DNA from: Halieaceae bacterium
Lineage (GTDB): Bacteria; Pseudomonadota; Gammaproteobacteria; Pseudomonadales; Halieaceae
Reading direction: 5' to 3'
DNA length: 64,000 nt
Assembly (NCBI GenBank): GCA_902547755.1
Contig: CACCPA010000001.1
Location: forward strand, 124,001 to 188,000
Position 1 is the first letter of the stretch. Each line of letters opens with the position of its first letter. The notes under the pieces are model-generated. The model ran no database searches, was not told the origin of the DNA, and saw nothing but the letters and a program-made list of their open reading frames with translations. Shown here in pieces: positions 45,136 to 57,246 of the stretch. Position numbers and translations under genes: made by a program.

Positions 45136-47105
45136 TACCTGAAGCAGGGCAGATTGCGCTCATCATTGCACTGTGCTTATCCGTGCTGCTGGGCACTGTT
45201 CCCATGGTTGGGGCATGGCGAGGGCAGCGATGGGCAATGAATTTGGCACCGAGTCTTGCTGGGGGCGTCTTCGTTTTTCTCTCGATCGCCTTCGCCTGCT
45301 TAACGCTTGTTTTTCTTCAGGATGACTTTTCGGTCAAGGTAGTTGTAAGTAACTCGAATTCACTCCTGCCTCAGATGTACAAGTTTTCTGCCGTTTGGGG
45401 TAACCACGAAGGTTCGCTTTTGTTGTGGGTCTGGATCTTGGGAGCTTGGTCACTGGCGGTGGCCATTGCCAGCCGTGGTCTTCCGCTTGTTGTATTGTCG
45501 CGTGTCCTTGCGGTGCTTGGACTCATTGGTGTCGGATTTATCGCGTTTTCTTTGTTCACGTCCAACCCCTTTGAGCGCTTGCTACCCGGTGTGGCCGCTG
45601 AGGGTAATGACCTTAACCCGCTGCTTCAGGATCCCGGGCTGATCATTCATCCACCATTGCTATACATGGGGTATGTCGGGTTGGCAGTGCCCTTTGCCTT
45701 TGCCGTCGCGGCACTGATGGGTGGTCGACTTGATGCCTCATGGGCTAAATGGTCCCGACCATGGACAAACGTTGCATGGGCGTTCCTCACTCTTGGAATT
45801 ATGCTGGGTAGCTGGTGGGCTTATTATGAGCTCGGATGGGGTGGTTGGTGGTTCTGGGACCCCGTTGAAAACGCATCCTTTATGCCATGGCTGGTGGGCA
45901 CGGCCTTGATTCACAGCTTGGCCGTGACGGAAAAGCGCGGCCTGTTTAGATCTTGGACCGTATTGTTGGCGATTGCTGCGTTTTCGTTGTCTTTGCTTGG
46001 AACTTTCCTCGTTCGCTCCGGGGTTCTCACCTCAGTTCACGCCTTTGCGGCTGACCCAGAGCGCGGCTTGTTCATTTTAATTTTCCTCGTACTGGTAGTT
46101 GGTGGATCGCTGACGCTCTACGCCTTCAGAGCCCCAACGGTGGCGAGCCCGATCAGTTACGAGCTCGAGTCGCGCGAATCGCTCCTGTTGGCAAACAACC
46201 TAATCTTCGCAGTGTCAGCTATTGTTGTTTTGCTGGGCACCTTATTCCCGCTGCTGATGGACGCGCTGGGGCAAGGTAAATACTCCGTGGGACCACCCTA
46301 TTTCAACGCGGTCTTTGTGCCAGCCATGGCATTATTAGCGCCCTTTATGGCAGTAGGGCCGATTTCCCGTTGGAAGCAGGACAGTAGTAAACGATGGCTC
46401 AGCGAATTGGGCCTACCGGCTGTCGTCTGCGTTTTGGTTGCCATAGCGGCACCCTTGGTGGGTGTCGGCGAAGTGAACGCCTGGGCCTCTCTGTCCGTTC
46501 TGTTGGCGGCTTGGTTGGTGCTCGGTTTGTTACGAGATCTGCAGGTGCGGTTGCGCGGTGTAGCCTCGGGGTCGGCTGTGTTTGCACGTTTGACGCCATC
46601 TTACTTGGGTATGCTGATGGCGCATTTTGGCTTTGCGTTGACCCTGATTGGCGCGACGTTTGTGACTCAGTTTAGTGCTGAGCGGGACTTGCGCATGGAG
46701 GTTGGCGATACCGTAACACTCAATGGCTACGACTTTGTGCTCGATGAGCTTACCGTTGTTGAAGGGCCAAACTATGCGGCTGATCGCGGCATTTTCTCGG
46801 TGTCGGTCGATGCGCAATTATTTACGACGCTGATGCCCGAGAAAAGGCGCTATGTTGCCAGCGGGCAGATCATGACTGAGGCGGCTATCGATGCAGGCGC
46901 TATGCGAGATCTTTACATCGCCCTTGGCGAGCCATTGGGCGATGGTGCTTGGTCTGTTCGTGTGCAACACAAGCCATTGGTTCGTTGGATATGGTTTGGT
47001 GCACTAATGATTGGTATTGGCGGTTTGACCACGAGTTTCGATCGTCGGTACCGACGCGTCCGGCGCTCCCAGCAGCTTCAAGGAGTTGAGGGTGCAGCCG
47101 CTTAA
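45132..47105 (+). CDS. ccmF: Cytochrome c heme lyase subunit CcmF
   Basis: A 657-residue polytopic membrane protein that, with CcmH/CcmI, ligates heme to apocytochrome c. The WWD motif is GWGGWWFWDPVENASFMPW near residue 240. VWGNHEGSLLLWVWIL, the LQDPGLIIHPPLLYMGYVG segment and the His in GTALIHSLAVTEKRG are typical. Starts at GTG 45132 overlapping ccmE. The end overlaps the start of dsbE/ccmG by 14 bases. Confidence 0.96.
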   Translation: MIPEAGQIALIIALCLSVLLGTVPMVGAWRGQRWAMNLAPSLAGGVFVFLSIAFACLTLVFLQDDFSVKVVVSNSNSLLPQMYKFSAVWGNHEGSLLLWVWILGAWSLAVAIASRGLPLVVLSRVLAVLGLIGVGFIAFSLFTSNPFERLLPGVAAEGNDLNPLLQDPGLIIHPPLLYMGYVGLAVPFAFAVAALMGGRLDASWAKWSRPWTNVAWAFLTLGIMLGSWWAYYELGWGGWWFWDPVENASFMPWLVGTALIHSLAVTEKRGLFRSWTVLLAIAAFSLSLLGTFLVRSGVLTSVHAFAADPERGLFILIFLVLVVGGSLTLYAFRAPTVASPISYELESRESLLLANNLIFAVSAIVVLLGTLFPLLMDALGQGKYSVGPPYFNAVFVPAMALLAPFMAVGPISRWKQDSSKRWLSELGLPAVVCVLVAIAAPLVGVGEVNAWASLSVLLAAWLVLGLLRDLQVRLRGVASGSAVFARLTPSYLGMLMAHFGFALTLIGATFVTQFSAERDLRMEVGDTVTLNGYDFVLDELTVVEGPNYAADRGIFSVSVDAQLFTTLMPEKRRYVASGQIMTEAAIDAGAMRDLYIALGEPLGDGAWSVRVQHKPLVRWIWFGALMIGIGGLTTSFDRRYRRVRRSQQLQGVEGAAA

Positions 47106-47631
47106 GCGCTTCCTTCCATTAGCCGCATTCTTACTGCTGGTAGTGCTGTTGGTGCGAGGGTTGTCGCTCGATCCGACCGAGCTTCCATCTGCACGCTTAG
47201 GAGACTCACTGCCAGACTTCAACCTTCCTGTTTTGGGCGAGTCTGTCTCGCGTCAAGCAGAGGATTGGCAGGGCGAGCCGGCGCTCATCAACGTGTGGGC
47301 AACCTGGTGTTTTTCTTGCCGTGTCGAACACCCATATCTGCTGGAATTGGCTCAGAAAGGGGTCACTATCTATGGATTGAATTACAAGGATGACCCGGAG
47401 AAGGCACTTGTCTGGCTCGATGATCTGGGTAATCCCTACACAGAAACAGTGGTCGATAAAGACGGATTGTTTGGGTTGGATTTGGGTGTCTATGGTGCGC
47501 CAGAAACCTATGTGATTGATGGCTTGGGCGTCGTACGGCACCGTCATGTGGGTGTGGTCAATGAGCAGGTTTGGAATGAGCAACTCGCGCCGTATTTTGA
47601 AGCGGGAATAGCGGCCGGAGGGTCAGATTAA
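47092..47631 (+). CDS. ccmG: Periplasmic thiol:disulfide oxidoreductase CcmG/DsbE
   Basis: A 179-residue thioredoxin-like protein with an N-terminal membrane anchor, reducing apocytochrome c or CcmH. The active site is WATWCFSCRVEHP, where Phe stands in the CxxC in place of the Pro usual in the family; ETYVIDGLGVVRHRHVG is the CcmG C-terminal region. I chose GTG 47092, six bases after AGGAG, over TTG 47086. Its stop overlaps ccmH as TAATG. The Pro-to-Phe change may shift redox potential; this is inference. Confidence 0.93.
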   Translation: MQPLKRFLPLAAFLLLVVLLVRGLSLDPTELPSARLGDSLPDFNLPVLGESVSRQAEDWQGEPALINVWATWCFSCRVEHPYLLELAQKGVTIYGLNYKDDPEKALVWLDDLGNPYTETVVDKDGLFGLDLGVYGAPETYVIDGLGVVRHRHVGVVNEQVWNEQLAPYFEAGIAAGGSD

Positions 47632-48086
47632 TGGTTCGCCTATTACTCTCTCTGATGATTTTTTGGTCCGCTCAATCGCTGGCGGTAATTGAAACGTATG
47701 AGTTCAGTTCGACCGACCTCGAATTGCGTTATAAGGCCTTAAGTCAGGAGCTTCGTTGTCCCAAATGCCAAAATCAGAATATCGCTGACTCTAACGCACC
47801 GATCTCCCGAGACTTGCGCGCGATTGTGCACGAGCAGCTAGAAGCCGGCGCTACAGATGAAGAGATCATCGAATTCCTTGTGGACCGCTACGGTGAATTC
47901 GTGCGATACCGACCAGGCATGGATTCGAATACGTTGTGGTTGTGGTCGGCGCCAATCATTCTTCTCATCATGGCGGTAGCTGTTGTGGTGACCCAAATTC
48001 GAAAAGACAGGGATCGTCAAACCATCTCCTCTAACGCGGAACGCGCAAACAGGTTGAGGGAGAAGTTCGATGGGGATCCATCGTGA
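47631..48086 (+). CDS. ccmH: Cytochrome c maturation protein CcmH
   Basis: A 151-residue periplasmic protein with N-terminal signal and a C-terminal membrane helix (LWLWSAPIILLIMAVAVVV). The thiol motif LRCPKCQNQNIADSNAPI has C43 and C46 that bind the apocytochrome CxxCH. Start ATG overlaps the ccmG stop; stop overlaps ccmI (GTGA). Confidence 0.95.
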   Translation: MVRLLLSLMIFWSAQSLAVIETYEFSSTDLELRYKALSQELRCPKCQNQNIADSNAPISRDLRAIVHEQLEAGATDEEIIEFLVDRYGEFVRYRPGMDSNTLWLWSAPIILLIMAVAVVVTQIRKDRDRQTISSNAERANRLREKFDGDPS

Positions 48087-49264
48087 ACGATCTACTTCCG
48101 ATCGCCGCAGGTTTATGTGCCATCGCAGCGTTGTTTCTGACGGTATTGCCTGCGTTTTGGACCCGGCAACTTGAGGGTGATTCCCTGGATGATTGGTTGG
48201 CCGTTCGTAAAACGGAAACAGACGATGCCGAACTATTGAGTGATGCGCAGTTGCGAGTGTGGGATGACAAGGACAGTGAGCAAGCGGCACGAATGATTGG
48301 AGGAGGTACCTCCAGCTGGCGATACCAAGTTGTGTTGGTCCTCGCGCTGATCGCGGCCACGTTGGCGATTTACGACCGATTAGGTGCTTATGAAGATGTT
48401 CAAATTACTCGCGCTCTTGTCGATCTTGGTGCCGCTTCGCCCGAGGACGTGACTGAGCTTGTGACACGAATCGAGCAGCGGTCTAGTGAACGCCCAAAGA
48501 ATCTTGATTATCGGTCGCTGCTGGGCGAGTACTACATTTCTACAGGGCGTGCGTCTGAGGCGCTTGAAAACTTTGAGGCGATTCTAGAGGAGGCGCCTGA
48601 GGCGCCTGATGTCTTGGGGCGGGCTGCGCAAGCGGAGTTTATTGTCAACGGGCAGGCATTGAATACTCGAGCACGGCAACGCGCAGAGAGAGCCCTTGCG
48701 TCTGATCCAAGACAAAAATCGGCACTTGCGACTTTGGCTATGGGCGAGTTTGGTCAGGGTAACTACATTCAAGCTATTGGATATATGCGGGTGCTTCGAG
48801 ATTTGGAGGTCCCGGGCTCTGAAGCTCACGAGTTGATGAAGAGTGCGATTGCGGAGTCCGAATCCCGCATCGCTCAGGCGGGAACCCAGCAAGCGGCTCC
48901 ATCGGATAAGACATCGGCTGAGATGAGCGCCGGCGTTACAGTAATTGTCACGCTCGATGAAACGGTGGACGCCTCGGCTTACGATGGTCTGACAGCCTTT
49001 GTTATCGCGCGGCCGGCGGGAAGTCAGGTGCGTATGCCGACGGCGGTGAGTCGCAATGCCATCGGGGAATGGCCATTGATGGTAAGACTTAGCGATTCCA
49101 ATAGTATGGCTGGTCAATCGCTTTCAGCCTTGAGTGTGGTCGACCTTGAGGTGCAAGTATCGCGAAATGGACAGCCAGGTTTAGCGAATGCTGTGCTACG
49201 TGGATCCGCTAGTAACGTGACCTTGAGCGACGCAGCTGAAACCCTCGTGATACTAAGTCCCTGA
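48083..49264 (+). CDS. ccmI: Cytochrome c maturation protein CcmI (TPR)
   Basis: A 393-residue protein with two N-terminal membrane helices (near residues 3-25 and 80-100) and a periplasmic TPR region (YRSLLGEYYISTGRASEALENFEAIL and following repeats). The C-terminal domain after residue 270 is beta-rich, starting VTVIVTLDETVDASAYDGLTAFV. CcmI holds apocytochrome c for the CcmF/H heme lyase. GTG start overlaps ccmH. It is the last gene of the maturation cluster, followed by a palindromic region before smc. Confidence 0.9.
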   Translation: MNDLLPIAAGLCAIAALFLTVLPAFWTRQLEGDSLDDWLAVRKTETDDAELLSDAQLRVWDDKDSEQAARMIGGGTSSWRYQVVLVLALIAATLAIYDRLGAYEDVQITRALVDLGAASPEDVTELVTRIEQRSSERPKNLDYRSLLGEYYISTGRASEALENFEAILEEAPEAPDVLGRAAQAEFIVNGQALNTRARQRAERALASDPRQKSALATLAMGEFGQGNYIQAIGYMRVLRDLEVPGSEAHELMKSAIAESESRIAQAGTQQAAPSDKTSAEMSAGVTVIVTLDETVDASAYDGLTAFVIARPAGSQVRMPTAVSRNAIGEWPLMVRLSDSNSMAGQSLSALSVVDLEVQVSRNGQPGLANAVLRGSASNVTLSDAAETLVILSP

Positions 49265-49286
49265 GGTCTTTCGGCCTAATTAGATG

Positions 49287-49336
49287 GATTTACATATAGT
49301 GTTGGGATTCCTTTCTGGGTACACTATATGTAGTGT
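49287..49336 (+). promoter_or_regulatory. Probable NrdR boxes (pair) upstream of smc
   Basis: ACACTATATGTAGTGT at 49321-49336 matches the published NrdR-box consensus acaCwAtATaTwGtgt at 15 of 16 positions. A second, weaker site at 49287-49302 ends in ATATAGTGT and matches the right half. The centres are 34 bases apart, slightly more than the usual 31-32. The pair also forms a perfect 12-base inverted repeat (49291-49302 with 49321-49332). Confidence 0.6.
49302..49330 (+). promoter_or_regulatory. Possible sigma-70 promoter for smc
   Basis: TTGGGA (49302-49307) and TATATG (49325-49330) with a 17-base spacer, each matching four of six consensus positions. The -10 element lies inside the strong NrdR-like box, which is where a repressor site is expected. 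Start point unproven. Confidence 0.4.
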
Positions 49337-49380
49337 TTTGAATGGGATGTTGGCGGCATGTTTGCGCCGCTAGGGACTTA

Positions 49381-52300
49381 ATGCGCCTAAAGTCTATTTC
49401 ACTCTCCGGGTTCAAGTCGTTTGTGGACCCAACCAAGGTCACATTGCCGAGCAATATGTGCGCAGTGGTGGGTCCCAACGGCTGTGGTAAGTCGAATATC
49501 ATCGACGCTGTTCGTTGGGTGATGGGTGAGAGCTCTGCCAAGACCCTGCGCGGCGAGTCAATGACCGACGTCATCTTTAACGGGACCACGCATCGACAGC
49601 CGGTTGGACAAGCCGCGATCGAGCTCTTGTTTGATAACTCGACGGGTAAGGTGGGAGGCGAGTATGCCGCCTACAACGAAATATCGGTCAGGCGTCTGGT
49701 GACGCGTGAGGGCACGTCAGATTACTTTCTGAACGGGAATAAGTGTCGGCGCCGGGACATTACTGACCTCTTTTTAGGTACGGGTCTTGGGCCCCGCAGC
49801 TACGCCATTATCGAGCAGGGTATGATTTCCCGCTTGATTGAGTCCAAACCCGAAGACCTTCGGGTTTATATCGAAGAAGCGGCAGGGATCTCTAAGTACA
49901 AAGAGCGACGCCGAGAAACCGAAAACCGCATGCAGCGCACGCTGGATAATCTCGATCGCTTGACCGATCTTCGCGAGGAGTTAGAGCGAAATCTCAGCCA
50001 TTTAAAACGCCAAGCACAGGCTGCGGAGCGTTACGCCGAATACAAAGCAGAGGAACGAGAGCTCAAAGCGCAGCTGCTGGCGCTTCAACGAAGAGTTCAG
50101 GCTGGCGTCGCGTCGCGGGCTCAGAGGGAAATAGACGACTTTGCGACTGAGCGAGAGCGTTATCAGGCCCAAGTGTCATCGTCTGTCTCTGAAATCGAGT
50201 CGCTACGCCAGCAGATAACGGATGCCAACGCGGGTGCGAGTCAGTTGCAGGGAGATTTTTACTCTCTCGGTAGTGAAGTCAGCCGAATCGAACAGGCCAT
50301 GAACTTTGCGAAGCAGCGTCGTGAGACCTTAGCTCGTGATCTCGAGCAGACGTTGGAGGGTAAGCAACGGGAGTTGGGTCTGGTCGATTCCGACAGTCAG
50401 CGCCTGAATGAGCTTGCCGAGGCCCTAGCGTCGATTGAACCGACATTGACTCGCGAGCGTGAAGAGGTAATGCGAGTTGATCAGGCACTGGCGGAAGCAG
50501 AGAAGGTCGCGGCGACAGCTGATGGCGATTGGGATCATTTCACCCAGCGCGCAGCAGTTCCCAAGCAGCAAGTTGAAGTCCAGCAAGGGCGACAGGGTAA
50601 TGCAGAGAGGAACTTAGCTGCGCTCAACGAACGTCTTGTGCGGATCAAAGGTGAACTAGCTGGTTTGGGCGAATCGGTCGATGAGACAGATCTGGACACG
50701 GTCAGTAGTGAACTAGCCGATGCGGAGCAGGCGGTAGTCACCCAAAAGACCGCCCTGGACTCGTTGAAGGAAACGCTTCAATCCTCACGATCGGAACTTG
50801 AGGCTCTAAGGCAGAAGCAGGACGAGCTCCGACGGAAGATACAGGCGTTGACTGGTCAGCGGGCCTCTCTCGAGGCGCTTCAGTCTGATGCGCGAGCGCG
50901 CTCCTCAGTTGATTTTGTGAGCGAGTGGCTTGGCAATCATGGGATAGAGCAAACTGCTCCGCTCGTCGAGGCTATCGTCGTAGATGAGGGATTTGAGGCG
51001 GCCGCTGATGTGGTGCTCGGTGATTGGTTGGTCGCACTACAGGCGGAATTGACCTCGTTAAGTCCGAGTGCGGTTGTCCCACCAGCGGGCTTAACCTTGG
51101 TCGACGCAGAGCCGGGCGAGCGATCAACCGACCCACTGTTGCTATCGCATTACGTGCAACTGCCCCGAGGGCTAGAGTATCTGATGTCCGGCTTGCGTGT
51201 CGCAGACGATTGGCAGGCAGCCTTGGATGCACGAGCTAGTCTCTCTACCGATGAGTCGATTATTTCAAAAGATGGTCTCTGGGTTGCGAAACATTGGATG
51301 CGCTCCAGAGGCGAAACAGACGCGGAAGAGGGCATTATCGCTCGGCAGGCGCAGCTAAATGCCGTGAGTGAGGCCTTCGAGGTCGCTTCGAGTGCTCTTG
51401 AAGAGACCGATGGTTGTATCGAGGAGCTCCGTGCGAAGCGAACAGCGACCGAACGAACCATTGATGCCGGGCAAGAGGCGTTGCAAGGAGCGCAGCAAAC
51501 CTTGAGCCGCCTGGATACGCAGCGACGAGCACTCATTGCCGAGCGAGAGCAACGGCAGAATCGAGAGGCGCAGTTGCGTCAGGACTTGACTGACGCAGAA
51601 GCGCGAGCGGTAGAAGAGCAGACAGTAATCGATGAAGCAAAACAGATGCTTAATCGCGCTCAGCATCAGGTCGAGTCTGATGAAGGGGCACGAGAGACGC
51701 TGGAGACAGCAAGAACGCAGGCGAGAGAGCAAGTACGTCAATGTCGGCAGGAAAAGCAACAGGCAGACGTTGCGCTCAATTGCAGTGAAGTGCGACATCG
51801 GGAGTTATTGACGCAGCGCGAGGCACTTTCCCGCTCCATTGAGCGCGCGCGGGAGCAGGTGACCAGCTATGAGCAGCGCGAGGCGTCTATCCGAGGAGAG
51901 ATGCCAACAGAAGAGAATCCCGATCTCGCCGCTCAGCAGGAACTGAGTGAACTGCTCGAGCGCCGCCTCGTGGTGGAGTCGCAGCTGACCCAGGCAAGAC
52001 AAGGCCTGTCAGAGCTAGAGTCGGCGCTTCGCAGTAAAGAGCAATCTCGAATGGAAGCTGAGCAAGCGGTGGCCGGCGTACAGACGCGCAGCGAGGGCGC
52101 CCGCCTTAAGTTGGCGGAGACAGGGGTTCGGGTTGAGCAAATTGACGCGGCGCTTTCTGAGCTAGAAGTCACGCTTGAGGCAGTAGAGCAGAGTCTGCCG
52201 GAGGGCGCCGACGAGACAGAGTGGCAAGTCCGTGTGGAACGGATCGGTGCGAGAATTCACCGGCTCGGTCCCATCAACCTCGCCGCGATTGACGAGACAT

Positions 52301-52878
52301 CTCGTGCCGAGGAGCGCAAGGAGTACCTCGACGCTCAAGACGACGATCTGAGAACCGCGCTTGAAACCCTGCAGAACGCCATCAAGAAGATCGACAAGGA
52401 GACCCGGAGTCGCTTCAAGGACACGTTTGATACAGTCAATGCTGGCTTCGCCGAGCTGTTCCCTAAAGTATTTGGAGGCGGAACCGCGTGCCTAGAAATG
52501 ACAGGCGATGATTTGCTGGATACAGGTGTCGCCATTATGGCGCGCCCCCCCGGTAAGAAAAACAGCACAATTCATCTACTGTCCGGTGGTGAGAAAGCGA
52601 TGACAGCAATCGCCTTGGTTTTCTCGATATTCCAATTAAACCCCGCACCTTTTTGTATGCTCGATGAGGTCGATGCACCACTCGACGATGCGAATGTCGG
52701 GCGGTACGCGCGCCTGGTGTCTGAGATGTCAAAGAAGGTGCAGTTTGTTTTCATTACACACAATAAAATCACCATGGAATCGGCTGAGCAGCTTATGGGC
52801 GTGACTATGCACGAGCCAGGCGTATCGAGGTTGGTTACGGTCGATATTGAGAAAGCAGCGAGGCTGGCAGCAAGTTAG
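49381..52878 (+). CDS. smc: Chromosome condensation protein SMC
   Basis: A 1165-residue SMC ATPase that compacts and helps segregate chromosomes. The N-terminal head has GPNGCGKSNIIDAVRWVMGE (Walker A near residue 31). Long charged coiled-coil stretches span about residues 170-500 and 680-930, with a hinge near residues 520-670. The C-terminal head has LSGGEKAMTAIALVFSIFQ (signature near 1066) and FCMLDEVDAPLDDANVGRY (Walker B). A gammaproteobacterium with SMC rather than MukB is normal outside the enterics. It starts the smc-zipA-ligA operon. ATG 49381 begins the conserved RLKSISLSGFKSF. Confidence 0.96.
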   Translation: MRLKSISLSGFKSFVDPTKVTLPSNMCAVVGPNGCGKSNIIDAVRWVMGESSAKTLRGESMTDVIFNGTTHRQPVGQAAIELLFDNSTGKVGGEYAAYNEISVRRLVTREGTSDYFLNGNKCRRRDITDLFLGTGLGPRSYAIIEQGMISRLIESKPEDLRVYIEEAAGISKYKERRRETENRMQRTLDNLDRLTDLREELERNLSHLKRQAQAAERYAEYKAEERELKAQLLALQRRVQAGVASRAQREIDDFATERERYQAQVSSSVSEIESLRQQITDANAGASQLQGDFYSLGSEVSRIEQAMNFAKQRRETLARDLEQTLEGKQRELGLVDSDSQRLNELAEALASIEPTLTREREEVMRVDQALAEAEKVAATADGDWDHFTQRAAVPKQQVEVQQGRQGNAERNLAALNERLVRIKGELAGLGESVDETDLDTVSSELADAEQAVVTQKTALDSLKETLQSSRSELEALRQKQDELRRKIQALTGQRASLEALQSDARARSSVDFVSEWLGNHGIEQTAPLVEAIVVDEGFEAAADVVLGDWLVALQAELTSLSPSAVVPPAGLTLVDAEPGERSTDPLLLSHYVQLPRGLEYLMSGLRVADDWQAALDARASLSTDESIISKDGLWVAKHWMRSRGETDAEEGIIARQAQLNAVSEAFEVASSALEETDGCIEELRAKRTATERTIDAGQEALQGAQQTLSRLDTQRRALIAEREQRQNREAQLRQDLTDAEARAVEEQTVIDEAKQMLNRAQHQVESDEGARETLETARTQAREQVRQCRQEKQQADVALNCSEVRHRELLTQREALSRSIERAREQVTSYEQREASIRGEMPTEENPDLAAQQELSELLERRLVVESQLTQARQGLSELESALRSKEQSRMEAEQAVAGVQTRSEGARLKLAETGVRVEQIDAALSELEVTLEAVEQSLPEGADETEWQVRVERIGARIHRLGPINLAAIDETSRAEERKEYLDAQDDDLRTALETLQNAIKKIDKETRSRFKDTFDTVNAGFAELFPKVFGGGTACLEMTGDDLLDTGVAIMARPPGKKNSTIHLLSGGEKAMTAIALVFSIFQLNPAPFCMLDEVDAPLDDANVGRYARLVSEMSKKVQFVFITHNKITMESAEQLMGVTMHEPGVSRLVTVDIEKAARLAAS

Positions 52879-52889
52879 GGGAATAGGTA

Positions 52890-56445
<3,556 letters not shown>

Positions 56446-56449
56446 TCGT

Positions 56450-56505
56450 CGTCATTTTAATGTCACGTTAATGTCATTAAATTTTATTGTCATTTTAGTG
56501 TCATG
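56450..56505 (+). promoter_or_regulatory. Pho boxes upstream of phoB
   Basis: Five GTCAT/GTCAC half-sites start at 56451, 56462, 56473, 56489 and 56500. Spacings are 11, 11, 16 and 11 bases, so two arrays in the 11-base repeat phase of PhoB are separated by half a turn. Most carry the full TGTCAT. PhoB autoregulation of phoBR is established in related bacteria. Confidence 0.82.
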
Positions 56506-56535
56506 CCGCGGTGACGATGAGGAAGGTGGTTCTCG

Positions 56536-57246
56536 ATGGTGTCGAAAAAAGTACTGATTGTTGATGATGAATTCTCCATTCGCGACATGTTGCGAATGGC
56601 GCTTGAAATTGCTGACTTTGAATGCCTCGAAGCAGAGAATATTCAAGACGCGCATCGCCTTGTGGTGGACGAACGACCCGCGATCGTCTTGCTGGATTGG
56701 ATGCTTCCTGGCGGCAGCGGCCTTGAGCTGTTACGACGGCTAAAGAAAAACGACACCACCTCGGAAATACCGGTGATCATGTTAACCGCTAAGGTGGCCG
56801 AGGATAATGTCATTCAAGGCTTGGATGCGGGTGCGGATGACTACGTCACCAAACCGTTTGCCCCGCGTGAGCTGATTGCTCGAATCAAGGCGCTACTGCG
56901 TAGAAGCGTCGGAGGCGAACAGCGCGACCGGCTGGAGGTCGGCGAGCTAGTTCTCGATGTCGATAGCCGTCGTATTTTTGTGGCCAATTCGCCGATTGAA
57001 ATGGGCCCCACCGAATTTAATTTGCTTCAGTTCTTTATGTCCCACCCCGAGCGCGCCTATACGCGAAACCAGCTACTCGATCACGTATGGGGTGCCAACG
57101 TCTATGTCGAAGAACGCACAGTTGATGTGCACATCAGACGCCTGAGAAAGGCGCTTGATGGCGGCATTCACAACTACAGCGATCTCATTCAGACCGTCAG
57201 GGGCACGGGCTACCGTTTCTCGGCCAAGGGTGTGATCTCCGAGTGA
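56536..57246 (+). CDS. phoB: Phosphate response regulator PhoB
   Basis: A 236-residue OmpR-family response regulator activating phosphate-starvation genes. The receiver domain has the acidic pocket at D10/D11, the phosphorylation site D54 in VLLDWMLPG and the conserved Lys in YVTKPFAP. The C-terminal winged helix contains VYVEERTVDVHIRRLRKAL and TVRGTGYRF. Its gene sits directly behind five Pho-box half-sites and overlaps phoR by GTGA. Confidence 0.95.
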   Translation: MVSKKVLIVDDEFSIRDMLRMALEIADFECLEAENIQDAHRLVVDERPAIVLLDWMLPGGSGLELLRRLKKNDTTSEIPVIMLTAKVAEDNVIQGLDAGADDYVTKPFAPRELIARIKALLRRSVGGEQRDRLEVGELVLDVDSRRIFVANSPIEMGPTEFNLLQFFMSHPERAYTRNQLLDHVWGANVYVEERTVDVHIRRLRKALDGGIHNYSDLIQTVRGTGYRFSAKGVISE

